A stretch of DNA of 64,000 bases from the NCBI GenBank assembly GCA_965220305.1, contig OZ244817.1:3348001-3412000 (forward strand). Reading direction: 5' to 3'. The notes below the pieces were generated by a model, which worked only from the letters and a program-made list of their open reading frames with translations, was not told where the DNA came from and searched no databases. Positions 51,476 to 59,955 of the stretch are shown here, piece after piece. This stretch comes from G965220305 sp965220305 (lineage in GTDB: Bacteria > Chloroflexota > Dehalococcoidia > Lucifugimonadales > UBA3495). Numbering within the stretch: the stretch's first letter is position 1; each line of letters opens with the position of its first letter. The position numbers and the translations under genes are program-made.

Positions 51476-51991
51476 ATGCCTCGTGTAACATTGGACCTAA
51501 ACCAGGCTGAAGACCGGGCCAAGGTCAAGGGAGAGTGGCGAGTCGCCACTGGGTTGGTCCCGGGGGAACCCAACGAGGGCCTGACCGCCCGCCTGCTGAG
51601 CAGCCCCGCCCGGGCGGTCGATTACGACGACTCGGGTTGGGACATCTGCCCCAACGTGCGGGCAAGCCTGTCCGAGGGATTCACCTTCGCCTGGTACCGA
51701 ATGACTATTGAACTGCCTGAGCAAGTCGACGGAGTGGACGTTGCCGGGTCCCGGGTGTTCTTTGAGACCAACATCGATAACTACGGTGAGATGTGGATAG
51801 ACGGTCAGATTGACCGCACCACCGGGGTCATCGTCGGTATCAACGCGCCCCAGCGGGTGGAGATTACTGGGGACGTCAGCCCCGGGAGCAGCCACCTAAT
51901 CGCCTGCCTGGTGCTGAACGGGCCTTTGGCCGAACCCCGGGGCGGCATATTCATGCGGTATGCCTACCTGGCCATCGAGACTTCCGGGTAG
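51476..51991 (+). CDS. Galactose-binding-like (jelly-roll) domain protein, paralogue B
   Basis: A 171-residue paralogue of the protein at 14689-15213. Shared blocks are GLVPGEPNEGL, SPAR, DYDDSGWD-C, FAWYRMTIELPE, FFETNIDNYGEMWIDGQ and FMRYAYLAIE. It is a stand-alone beta-sandwich resembling the sugar-binding module of family 2 glycosidases, with no enzyme domain or signal peptide. The ATG follows ACGGAGGGAAAT. A polysaccharide deacetylase gene follows on the same strand, a weak hint at carbohydrate work. Confidence 0.78.
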   Translation: MPRVTLDLNQAEDRAKVKGEWRVATGLVPGEPNEGLTARLLSSPARAVDYDDSGWDICPNVRASLSEGFTFAWYRMTIELPEQVDGVDVAGSRVFFETNIDNYGEMWIDGQIDRTTGVIVGINAPQRVEITGDVSPGSSHLIACLVLNGPLAEPRGGIFMRYAYLAIETSG

Positions 51992-52160
51992 AGATTGGCC
52001 CCCGCATCTACAGAGTAAATTTTAGAACGGAATACACCACCCTCCATGAGTCCGTTGATTGAGCGGCGGCAACGAGTTGCTCACCCATCGTAGTGGTCAT
52101 GGGTAATTGGCAGTAGTGGGAGGCCTGGCCCCCCGGCGCCAGGAAATGGAGTAGTTAAGG

Positions 52161-53045
52161 ATGGCCGAAAAGCGAATCTTGTGTGCTTTCGGGGTGGACC
52201 TGGACGCCGTGGCCGGTTGGCTGGGTTCTTACGGCGGGGAAGACTCGCCCGACGACATTTCCCGGGGGCTTTTCGCCGGCGAAGTCGGCACGCCCCGCCT
52301 GCTCAAGCTCTTCGACCGGCTGGGGGTGAAGACCACCTGGTTCATGCCGGGCCACTCCATTGAAACATTTCCGGAGGAGACCGCCAGCATCGTGGCTGCC
52401 GGCCACGAGATTGGTATGCACGGCTACTCCCACGAAAACCCCATCGCCATGACCCCAGAGCAGGAAGAGGCGGTGCTGGTCAGGTGCATCGACCTGATTA
52501 CCCGGCTGTGCGGCCAGCGGCCCACGGGCTACGTGGCCCCCTGGTGGGAATTCAGCCACGTCACCAACGAACTGCTGCTCAAGCACGGCATCAAGTACGA
52601 TCATAGCCTGATGCACAAGGACTTTGAGTGCTACTACGTGCGGGTGGGCGACCATTGGACCAAGATTGACTTCAACGAGCCAGCCGACGCCTGGATGTCC
52701 GCCCTGGTGCGGGGCCAGGAAACCGACCTCATCGAAATTCCCGCCAACTGGTACCTGGACGACCTTCCGCCGATGATGTTCATCAAGAAGTCACCCAACA
52801 GCCACGGCTTCGTAAATCCTCGGGACATCGAGCAAATGTGGCGGGACCAGTTTGACTACGTTTACCGGGAGTACGACGAGGCGGTGTTTCCCATCACCAT
52901 CCACCCGGACGTCAGCGGCAGGCCCCAGGTGCTGTTGATGTTGGAGCGGCTGGCCGGGTACATAATGACCCACCCCGGCGTCAGTTTTTGCACCTTCGAC
53001 GAGATTGCCGACGATTTCAGCGCCCGCCATCCCAGGGGCGCGTGA
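52161..53045 (+). CDS. Polysaccharide-deacetylase-fold protein
   Basis: A 294-residue NodB-fold hydrolase. The motif-1 aspartates are in CAFGVDLDAVAGW, motif 2 is GHEIGMHGYSHENP (His-x-x-x-His), motif 3 is PTGYVAPWWEFSHVT, and the late motif is VFPITIHPDVSGRPQVL. This pattern fits the PuuE/DUF2334-like branch that includes allantoinase-type and peptidoglycan deacetylases. No signal peptide, so a cytosolic amide hydrolase is more likely than cell-wall editing. Confidence 0.9.
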   Translation: MAEKRILCAFGVDLDAVAGWLGSYGGEDSPDDISRGLFAGEVGTPRLLKLFDRLGVKTTWFMPGHSIETFPEETASIVAAGHEIGMHGYSHENPIAMTPEQEEAVLVRCIDLITRLCGQRPTGYVAPWWEFSHVTNELLLKHGIKYDHSLMHKDFECYYVRVGDHWTKIDFNEPADAWMSALVRGQETDLIEIPANWYLDDLPPMMFIKKSPNSHGFVNPRDIEQMWRDQFDYVYREYDEAVFPITIHPDVSGRPQVLLMLERLAGYIMTHPGVSFCTFDEIADDFSARHPRGA

Positions 53046-53177
53046 CGCAACTCCGATTGCGTGAGATAGGCGCCTCGTCTTCTTTAGGCGGCCCGCAGGC
53101 CAAGACCCCAGCAGTCGGGCCAAGTTGAGACAAGTTACCTTGCTTGGCCGATTGCTGTTAGAAAAAAGGAGTCAGTT

Positions 53178-53366
53178 ATGGCCGACCTGTCCAATCAGGA
53201 AGTCCAGGCCTTGGGCAAGGCCGTGGGACTGGACATTCAGGAGCCGGAACTCAGCCAGGTGGCCCACAGCCTGAACGCCCTTTTGGAGGCGTTGGCAGAA
53301 ATAGACCTACCCGGCGTCAACGCCGTGGAGCCGTTGCCCCTAATCCTGCCCGGGGAGGCAACCTAG
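53178..53366 (+). CDS. GatC/AtzG-like small subunit of an amidase
   Basis: A 62-residue helical protein: LSNQEVQALGKAVGLDIQEPE then VAHSLNALLEALAEIDLPGV and a NAVEPLPLIL tail. The layout matches GatC and the DUF4089/AtzG proteins that wrap around amidase-signature enzymes. It ends one base before the amidase start. A GAAAAAAGGAG site precedes it. Confidence 0.8.
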   Translation: MADLSNQEVQALGKAVGLDIQEPELSQVAHSLNALLEALAEIDLPGVNAVEPLPLILPGEAT

Positions 53367-53367
53367 C

Positions 53368-54792
53368 ATGGAACGTTCCGACATACCCTTCCTCTCGGCC
53401 ACCGAGCTGGCAGGCTACATCCAACGCCAGGAAATCTCTCCCGTTGAGGCGGTGGAGGCTTACCTGGAACGAATCCAGCAGGTGGACCCGGCCCTCAACT
53501 CCTACATCACCGTCACCCCGGAGGAAGCCCGCCAGGCGGCCCGGGATGCGGAGGCGGAAATCGCTCGCGGCGAATACCGGGGAGTGCTGCACGGGGTCCC
53601 GGTGGCGATCAAAGACCAGATTCATACCCGGGGCATACGCACCACCGACGCCTCCAACGTTAGGGCCGAGTTTATCCCCGAAGAGGACGCCACCGTGGTC
53701 ACCAACCTGAAAAGCGCTGGGGCGGTCCTGCTGGGGAAGCTCAACATGAGTGAGTTCGCCCTGGGCTATCCGGTAAGCTCCGCCTTTGGTCCGGCCCACA
53801 ATCCCTGGGACCTAGAGCGCAGCCCGGGCACTTCCAGCACCGGCTCCGGGGCCGCCACCGCCGGATTCCTCTGCGCTACTTCCCTGGGCGAAGATACAGG
53901 TGGGTCGATTCGGGGTCCAGCGGCCAACTGCGGCCTGGTGGGTCTGCGTCCGACCTGGGGACGGGTCAGCCGGTACGGGGTGGACGGCGCCTGCTGGTCC
54001 ATCGATACTATCGGCCCCATTTCCCGCACGGTAGCCGACTGCGCCGCCACCATCGGAGCGATAGCTGGCTACGACCCCAGGGACCCCTACACCCGCCGGG
54101 TGTCGGTGCCCAACTACCAGGAAGCCCTCACCGGGGAAGTCCGGGGGTTGCGAATTGGCGTAGTGCGGGAGTTGGTTGACCCTGAGCTGTCCGGGGCAGA
54201 CCCCCAAACCAGCGAGGCGGTACAGGCCGCCGCCGGACTGTTGGCGGAAATGGGTGCAGAGGTCAAGCAGGTCTCGATGCCCATATCCCTGCACACGGGC
54301 GCAATCATTCGCACCATCACCCACACGGAGCGGGTCAGCCTGCACCCTGAATGGTTGCGGGAGCGGCCCCAGGACTACCACCCCAATACCAGGGTCGCCT
54401 TCATGGCCGGCAACCTCATCCCCGCCCAGGTCTATTACAAGGCCGTGAAACTACGGGCAATGGTACGGCAGCAGGTCTTGGACCTGCTCCAAGAGGTGGA
54501 CGTGCTGCTGCAACCCACTTCTTCCGGGCCCGCAGCCAAGATGACCTCCGGCGAAGTTGCCAGCAAGGAACAGGCCAAGGGGGCGTTGGGCGAGGGCAGC
54601 TTCCGCGGGCCCTACAGCCTCAGCGGAGCCCCTGCCCTGTCGGTGCTGTGCGGATTTACCTCACCGGATGAGGGGGCTTTGCCCTTGGCGCTGCAAATCG
54701 CTGGTCGGCCCTTCGACGAGGCCACCCTGCTTCGAGTGGCCTATGCCTACGAGCAGAATACCCCCTGGCACCACCGGCGACCCCCCGTGTAG
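53368..54792 (+). CDS. Amidase-signature family hydrolase
   Basis: A 474-residue serine amidase. The Ser-cisSer-Lys triad is visible: Lys in GVPVAIKDQIHTRGI, cis-Ser in SPGTSSTGSGAAT and the nucleophile in GEDTGGSIRGPAANCG. The first signature is unusual, Thr-Ser-Ser-Thr-Gly-Ser rather than Gly-Gly-Ser-Ser-Gly-Gly. With the GatC-like partner it resembles AtzF/AtzE or GatCA pairs, but no gatB is near, so a small-molecule amidase is more likely. Confidence 0.92.
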   Translation: MERSDIPFLSATELAGYIQRQEISPVEAVEAYLERIQQVDPALNSYITVTPEEARQAARDAEAEIARGEYRGVLHGVPVAIKDQIHTRGIRTTDASNVRAEFIPEEDATVVTNLKSAGAVLLGKLNMSEFALGYPVSSAFGPAHNPWDLERSPGTSSTGSGAATAGFLCATSLGEDTGGSIRGPAANCGLVGLRPTWGRVSRYGVDGACWSIDTIGPISRTVADCAATIGAIAGYDPRDPYTRRVSVPNYQEALTGEVRGLRIGVVRELVDPELSGADPQTSEAVQAAAGLLAEMGAEVKQVSMPISLHTGAIIRTITHTERVSLHPEWLRERPQDYHPNTRVAFMAGNLIPAQVYYKAVKLRAMVRQQVLDLLQEVDVLLQPTSSGPAAKMTSGEVASKEQAKGALGEGSFRGPYSLSGAPALSVLCGFTSPDEGALPLALQIAGRPFDEATLLRVAYAYEQNTPWHHRRPPV

Positions 54793-54846
54793 ATTCCTTC
54801 GCCGTTGGTTGACTCCATCACCAAATACTAACTGGCTGTACTGCCT

Positions 54847-56049
54847 GTGCGAGCACCCGAAGTCCGAAAGGGACGGCCCCTCCCCAACCACATCTGGCAT
54901 AAAGTCGAGACACCGGCTTTCCTTTACGATGAAGCGGAAGTGCAGCGTCTGCTGGACTACGCTGATGCGGTGCGCTTTCGCAGTTCCTGCCGGGTGCTGT
55001 TCGCCCTGAAACCCTTTTCCTTCATCAGTCTGCTGCGGAAGATGGCCCCCCGCCTGGACGGCTTCGCCGTTAGCTCGCTGTTCGAGGCCAAACTGGCCCG
55101 GGAAGCGGCAACCGGGCAGGTAAGTGTCCACCTGACCACTCCCGGCCTGCACCCCCGGGACGTGGATGAAATTAGCTTGCTTTGCGACTTCGTAGCCTTC
55201 AACTCGTTGAGCCAGCGGGACCTGTTTCACCGCAGATTGGGCCCCTCCGTAAGCAGCGGGTTGAGGGTCAATCCCCAGATGTCTTTTGTTGAAGATGAGA
55301 GGTACGATCCCTGTCGTCCCGGCTCTAAGTTGGGAATGCCGCTGGACCAGTTGGCGCGGGTGGCAGAAGCAGACCCCAGGAAGCTGGACGGGTTGGAGGG
55401 ATTGCTGGTCCATTCCAACTGCGAGTCCAAACGGTTCGCGGAACTTCGAGACACCGTCATCCACGTGCATTCCCAAATGGACCGGGTGCTACCGAGAATG
55501 CGCTGGATTAACCTGGGCGGCGGCTACCTGTTCGACGGCGCAGAGGACATCTCCGACCTCTGTGAGGCAGTGGACTTTTTGCACGGCGAATACGGGCTAC
55601 AGGTCTACATCGAACCCGGGGCGGCGTTTATCCAGTCCGCCGGGTACATCGTTTCCACGGTATTGGACATTCTGCACAACGGGGGGCAACCCATCGCGGT
55701 GCTGGATACCACCGTCAACCACATGCCCGAGGTATTCGAGTACGGCTACGAGCCCGACGTTATGGGACATGCCGATGACGCCCCCTTCCAGTATGTCCTG
55801 GCCGGGTGCACCTGCCTGGCCGGAGACCTATTCGGCGAGTACTGTTTTGAACAGCCCCTGGAGGTGGGAAGCCGGGTGGTGTTCCAAAACATGGGCGCTT
55901 ACACCCTATCCAAAGCGCATACATTCAACGGCGTGAACCTGCCCGACATTCACGCCATTACCGATGCGGGCGAGGTTGAGTTGCGCCGCCGGTTCACCTA
56001 TTCCGATTTCGCGGCCAAGTGGGGTGGCGATGGCCATATCGCTGACTGA
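54847..56049 (+). CDS. nspC: Carboxynorspermidine/carboxyspermidine decarboxylase
   Basis: A 400-residue PLP enzyme of the alanine-racemase-fold decarboxylases. The PLP lysine is Lys55 in VLFALKPFSF; GLRVNPQMSFVEDERYDPCRPGSKLGMP, split by the SKLG signature, is typical of NspC; GLLVHSNCES, WINLGGGYLF and EPGAAFIQSAGYIVS complete the site. It makes spermidine or norspermidine in the last step of the alternative polyamine route. The partner dehydrogenase is absent here. GTG start, 55 bases after the amidase. The next gene overlaps its end. Confidence 0.93.
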   Translation: MRAPEVRKGRPLPNHIWHKVETPAFLYDEAEVQRLLDYADAVRFRSSCRVLFALKPFSFISLLRKMAPRLDGFAVSSLFEAKLAREAATGQVSVHLTTPGLHPRDVDEISLLCDFVAFNSLSQRDLFHRRLGPSVSSGLRVNPQMSFVEDERYDPCRPGSKLGMPLDQLARVAEADPRKLDGLEGLLVHSNCESKRFAELRDTVIHVHSQMDRVLPRMRWINLGGGYLFDGAEDISDLCEAVDFLHGEYGLQVYIEPGAAFIQSAGYIVSTVLDILHNGGQPIAVLDTTVNHMPEVFEYGYEPDVMGHADDAPFQYVLAGCTCLAGDLFGEYCFEQPLEVGSRVVFQNMGAYTLSKAHTFNGVNLPDIHAITDAGEVELRRRFTYSDFAAKWGGDGHIAD

Positions 56050-57394
56050 GCGAGAATTGGAAGTTCCCGCGCCGCCCGGTCACCAGGGGGCATTGAGTCG
56101 CCTATCGCTGGCTGTCGGGGAACAATTGGACCCCGAGGAAGTCCCCATAAGACTGGTAGTCACCAGCTCGGACGCGGAGAAGTACCTTTGCGAAGTCGGC
56201 GCCCTGGGGGGAATGCCCTGGCCCTGCTCATCCTCCATCTTCGCCTTCAACCGGCGCCGGGTGGAGAGCGCCAGCAGCTTCAATGCGGTGTTGTTGGTCC
56301 CCACCGGCATCGGCGCGGACATCGGGGGCCATGCCGGAGACGCATCTCCCGTGGCGACCCTGTTGGCCTCGGTGTGCGACACCCTGGTAACCCACCCCAA
56401 TGTGGTAAACGCCTCGGACATTATCGACCTTCCCGCCAACGCCCTCTACGTAGAGGGAAGCGTAATTACTCGCCTGCTCATGGGGACGCTGGGTTTGCAG
56501 AAGGTGAGAAGCAACCGGCTGTTGGTAGTGGTGGGGAGCCACGAGGATGAGCTTTTCACCAATGCCGCAGTAAACTCGGTAAACGCCGCCCGTTCTTCTT
56601 ACGGACTCTCCTGCCCCCGCGTCGTGCAGCTAGACGAGCGGCTGGAAATGCGCTCAACCTACACCGTCTCGGGGCGCGCCGCCGGGCGGGTGGCGGGCCT
56701 GGAAAGCCTGATGGAAGTGATGGACCAGTACCGGGACGAGTTTGACGCGGTTGCCATCACTTCCCAGATAGCTGTGCCCCTGTCCTATCACGTGGACTAC
56801 TTTCAAAGCCAGGGGAACATGGTCAACCCCTGGGGGGGCGTGGAGGCTATCTTAACCCACGCCATTTCCACCCTCTACGACGTTCCTTCGGCGCATTCGC
56901 CAATGCTGGAAACCCAGGAGATAGCCAACGCCGACCCGGGCATAGTCGATCCACGAATGGCGGCGGAGGCGGTGTCGCTGGCGCTATTGCAGTGCATTCT
57001 CAAGGGACTGCAACGCAGCCCCAAAATCATCAGCGACGCCGAAGCGCTGCGGCGCCCCGAGGCGCTGACGGTGGAGGACGTGGACTGCCTGGTCATCCCA
57101 GACAAATGCGTGGGGCTTCCCACCTTGGCGGCGTTGGAACAGGGAATGTACGTGATCGCGGTGCGGGAAAACACGAACCTGATGCAGAACCAATTGGCCC
57201 AGTTTCCCTGGCGACCGGGCCAGTTGCACATTGTGGACAATTACTGGGAAGCGGCGGGCGTCATGGCCGCCTTGCGGGCCGGTATCGACCCTCGCTCGGT
57301 GCGGCGGCCCATCCTACCGACGCCGGTGGAACGCCGCGCCCTGGAGGCGGTTGACGCGCCCGACGTGTTGGCGGCCCATCTGCACCCCTTCTAG
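56030..57394 (+). CDS. DUF3326 family protein
   Basis: A 454-residue protein with the DUF3326 hallmarks: VLLVPTGIGADIGGHAGDASPV, CDTLVTHPNVVNASDIIDLPANALYVEG, and NPWGGVEAILTHAISTLYDVPSAHSP. The family is known from cyanobacteria, plants and some bacteria and has no assigned function. The start overlaps the last 20 bases of nspC (ATG at 56030; a GTG at 56024 is possible), so the two are translationally coupled. A link to polyamine metabolism is inferred from that coupling only. Confidence 0.85.
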   Translation: MAISLTERELEVPAPPGHQGALSRLSLAVGEQLDPEEVPIRLVVTSSDAEKYLCEVGALGGMPWPCSSSIFAFNRRRVESASSFNAVLLVPTGIGADIGGHAGDASPVATLLASVCDTLVTHPNVVNASDIIDLPANALYVEGSVITRLLMGTLGLQKVRSNRLLVVVGSHEDELFTNAAVNSVNAARSSYGLSCPRVVQLDERLEMRSTYTVSGRAAGRVAGLESLMEVMDQYRDEFDAVAITSQIAVPLSYHVDYFQSQGNMVNPWGGVEAILTHAISTLYDVPSAHSPMLETQEIANADPGIVDPRMAAEAVSLALLQCILKGLQRSPKIISDAEALRRPEALTVEDVDCLVIPDKCVGLPTLAALEQGMYVIAVRENTNLMQNQLAQFPWRPGQLHIVDNYWEAAGVMAALRAGIDPRSVRRPILPTPVERRALEAVDAPDVLAAHLHPF

Positions 57395-57536
57395 TCCGGT
57401 CCACCGGGTCCAAGCCAGCGCCTACGTTGGCAGGAACCTGGGAATGCCGGGGGGTTCTGACCGGCCCAAGCATCCGCCCCAGTCACTGGATCGACGGTAT
57501 CTTTCCCACCGAACACCGCGCCCTGAGCCGGAAAAC

Positions 57537-57815
57537 TTAGCCCGGCAGCAGCCCCTCACCTACGAACAACTCTTCGGCCTCTTTCAGGGTTATATCCGGC
57601 TCGGGCAGGATTAGGTCCGACTCCACCAACTCATCAACGGGAACGACCTCGCCCTTTTCCCGCACCAGATCTAACATCTGATGCAGTAGGGTTTCCAGCC
57701 TCTCCCGATTTTCGTCCTCAACCGCCTCCACCAACTCGTTATCAATAACGTTCAGCTCGTCGATGACTGCGCCGGGCAAGTAGAACTGGCCTTCGGTGAG
57801 TATTCGGACAATCAT
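57537..57815 (-). CDS. PspA-associated protein PspAA
   Basis: A 92-residue protein matching PspAA over its whole length: MIVRILTEGQFYLPGAVIDELN, then ELVEAVEDENRERLETLLHQ, VPVDELVESDLILPEPDITL. PspAA is a small domain that accompanies PspA in several phyla. Its start overlaps the PspA stop (TAATG), so the two are made together. Function in detail unknown. Confidence 0.9.
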   Translation of the reverse strand: MIVRILTEGQFYLPGAVIDELNVIDNELVEAVEDENRERLETLLHQMLDLVREKGEVVPVDELVESDLILPEPDITLKEAEELFVGEGLLPG

Positions 57816-58633
57816 TAGCGGGTCTCCTGTTGAGGAGGTTCCGGCGTGGTCGGAGGATTCCCCTCCAGGGAAGGCGGCGGCCTTAGAGCATCCAGTTCAT
57901 CATTCACGCTTGGCATTCTCTCTATCCGCACGCCAGGATCAGTTGACCCCGCTTTGAGGGCAGCCAGTTCATCCTCCACATTCTGCGACGACGACAACTT
58001 GGACAACTCTCGGTCAATGTCGTCCTCCCTTCCGGTGAAGTCTTCCAACATACCGGAGGCAACCAGCTCGTCTAAAGCTCCGGCCTGGGCCCTCATGTTA
58101 TTGGTCTTGTTCTCCGCTCGCTCAATGGCCATGGAGATGTCCCCCATTTCCTCGGAGATTCCCGAAAGGGCGGAGCCGATGCGTACCTGGGCCTGGGCCG
58201 CGTTGTACTGGGCCTTTATCACTTCCTTCTTGCTGCGGAAGGCTTGGACCTTGGCCTGTAGCCGCTGCTCGGCCTGGGTCAACTTTTCCTGTTCCTGTTC
58301 CATGCCCTCAATCTGCTGGTCCAGCCCCTGAAGCTCAACCAGGGCCGTCTGCTTTCGTTGCAAAGCCAAACGGGCCAGGTCTTCGCGACCGCCATCCACG
58401 GCATGCCGCGCCTGCATGTCCAACCTGTTGATGTTCTCCTCCACCTTGGTCGCCTGCTGCTGTATCCGCCGCTTGGACGTAACCATCTCCACCACACCGC
58501 GCTTTACATTGCGCAGCATCTCCAACTGTTGCTCGTAGGAGTAATCCAGGGTTTCGTTGGGGTCTTCCGCCGAGTCCAACAGACGGTTCATTTTTGACTT
58601 GACTATGGTGGACATTCTTGAAAACACTCCCAT
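57815..58633 (-). CDS. pspA: PspA/IM30 family membrane-stress protein
   Basis: A 272-residue ESCRT-III-like protein: GVFSRMSTIVKSKMNRLLDSAEDP is the amphipathic first helix, followed by long coiled coils (RIQQQATKVEENINRL, LVELQGLDQQIEGMEQEQEKL) and a Pro-rich C-terminal tail ending PTTPEPPQQETR. PspA coats damaged inner membrane and preserves the proton gradient. The ATG at 58633 follows GGGAGGGCCACATC. It sits between a small membrane protein and PspAA on one strand. Confidence 0.94.
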   Translation of the reverse strand: MGVFSRMSTIVKSKMNRLLDSAEDPNETLDYSYEQQLEMLRNVKRGVVEMVTSKRRIQQQATKVEENINRLDMQARHAVDGGREDLARLALQRKQTALVELQGLDQQIEGMEQEQEKLTQAEQRLQAKVQAFRSKKEVIKAQYNAAQAQVRIGSALSGISEEMGDISMAIERAENKTNNMRAQAGALDELVASGMLEDFTGREDDIDRELSKLSSSQNVEDELAALKAGSTDPGVRIERMPSVNDELDALRPPPSLEGNPPTTPEPPQQETR

Positions 58634-58746
58634 GATGTGGCCCTCCCTGTGTAAATTTGTTCCATTGATCGTCTGCCAGCTACTTCGCCATAGCCAATCT
58701 GCCGGAGGCGCAACAGGAGCGCCTACCACCCAGGAACTTGCGGGGC

Positions 58747-58935
58747 TTAGAACCGACTGGCGCCGCGTCGCCGGCCGAAAATCAAGCTGCCAATGCCCAG
58801 CACTACAACTATGATACCTAGTATAATGATAAGCCAGCCAATTATATTGATAAGCCAGGCGATAATGCCGGACTGCAGGATAAGCCCCAAAATAATCAGG
58901 ACAGCCCCAATCGCCACCCACCCAGCGTTACTCAT
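58747..58935 (-). CDS. Small two-helix membrane protein upstream of pspA
   Basis: A 62-residue hydrophobic protein: two membrane helices (VAIGAVLIILGLILQSGIIAW and IIGWLIIILGIIVVVLGIGSLI) and a basic C-terminus (GRRRGASRF). GGAGGTG lies 6-9 bases before the ATG at 58935; an ATG at 58944 is too close. It lies 113 bases upstream of pspA, so it may anchor or signal to PspA as PspB/PspC/PspM do elsewhere, although it resembles none of them by sequence. Confidence 0.7.
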   Translation of the reverse strand: MSNAGWVAIGAVLIILGLILQSGIIAWLINIIGWLIIILGIIVVVLGIGSLIFGRRRGASRF

Positions 58936-59041
58936 CGCGTTCATCACCTCCTTGGTTGAAGACCAGCATACCCTACACCCCACCATACCGACCAGAGCCA
59001 CCGGGGTCAAGTGCCTCGCTCACGCACCATTACCGGGATGA

Positions 59042-59061
59042 AGGCGACCGCCCTGTCGCCT
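59042..59061. promoter_or_regulatory. Inverted repeat in the psp divergent region, possible operator
   Basis: AGGCGAC and GTCGCCT, perfect 7-base arms around a 6-base centre, lie in the 280-base gap between the two divergent gene groups. Position suggests a shared operator; no regulator is known. Confidence 0.3.
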
Positions 59062-59075
59062 CTGGACCCAATGCC

Positions 59076-59184
59076 TTGGTCGTTTGGCCTGCGTTCCCTT
59101 CCCGCCTGTGCGAAGGTCGTGCCCTCGGGCCACCCCGGCAGGTGGCGAACTGTAGCCTATTCCCTTCTGCCGGTGTGGTATCAT
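59076..59184 (+). promoter_or_regulatory. Candidate extended -10 promoter for the DUF4178-DUF350 pair
   Basis: TGG-TATCAT at 59176-59184 is an extended -10 element 32 bases before the ATG at 59216. No -35 is evident in the preceding GC-rich stretch. Confidence 0.3.
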
Positions 59185-59215
59185 GGTCGGGTCGAAAGAT
59201 AGGAGGGCAGGCGCC

Positions 59216-59806
59216 ATGTTACGCAAGCTGTTTGGCAGGAAGCAAAGGCCACAACGCCCCACCTCTCCGCCAACCGACAGCATCAGGGACGTCCGGTTAG
59301 GCGACGTGCTGGTCATCCAGGGTCTATCCCCGGAGTATGCCGATGCCTTCTTTTTCATCGAGCAAATGCACCGCTACGAGGGGCCGGCCGGCACATCCTA
59401 CGAAATAGTCGCCGCCGACGGCGACAACAAGGTGTGGGTGGAGTGGTCGGACGAAGACGGCCTGTTTGTAACCGCCGCCGCTAACCGGCAACCGTGGAGT
59501 CTGGCCAACCTTGGGCTGACGGAGGACGACCTTATCCACCTGGACGAGGAACATTCCTTCGACAACCACATCACCCTGGAAGACCAGCGGTACTTTTACC
59601 GCCACAGCTTCGAGGCGTTCTACTTCAAGGACGGCCGGGGGCCCGGCCAGGGTTTCTACCTCTGGGACTTTGTGGCCGAGGACGAAGGGCGCACGTTGTC
59701 AATTAGCAAATGGGAGGGACTACCCTTCGAGGGTTATTTCAGCGAGGTAATCTCCCCAGACAGCATAACGTTGTACCCGGGAGAGCGTCCCGACGACCGT
59801 AGATAG
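59216..59806 (+). CDS. DUF4178 domain protein
   Basis: A 196-residue soluble protein. A basic N-terminus (LRKLFGRKQRPQRP) precedes a beta-rich domain: SIRDVRLGDVLVIQGLSPEYADAFFFIEQ and YEGPAGTSYEIVAADGDNKVWVEWSDEDG are typical of DUF4178, often found next to DUF350 membrane proteins and PspA. A TAGGAGGGCAGGCGCC site decides the start. DUF350 follows 150 bases later. Function unknown. Confidence 0.8.
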   Translation: MLRKLFGRKQRPQRPTSPPTDSIRDVRLGDVLVIQGLSPEYADAFFFIEQMHRYEGPAGTSYEIVAADGDNKVWVEWSDEDGLFVTAAANRQPWSLANLGLTEDDLIHLDEEHSFDNHITLEDQRYFYRHSFEAFYFKDGRGPGQGFYLWDFVAEDEGRTLSISKWEGLPFEGYFSEVISPDSITLYPGERPDDRR

Positions 59807-59955
59807 GGGCCCTTTCCCGAGCGCCGAGGGGCCAGAGTTGGACCAATTGGGGGACGCCAACGGTGGCTCTACCCTCGGAAGGGGACGGAACACCAGCGCC
59901 CCACCGACGCCCAACAACCCGGCCTATTTCCCGAGTCCCGCAGAACAGGTAAGTA

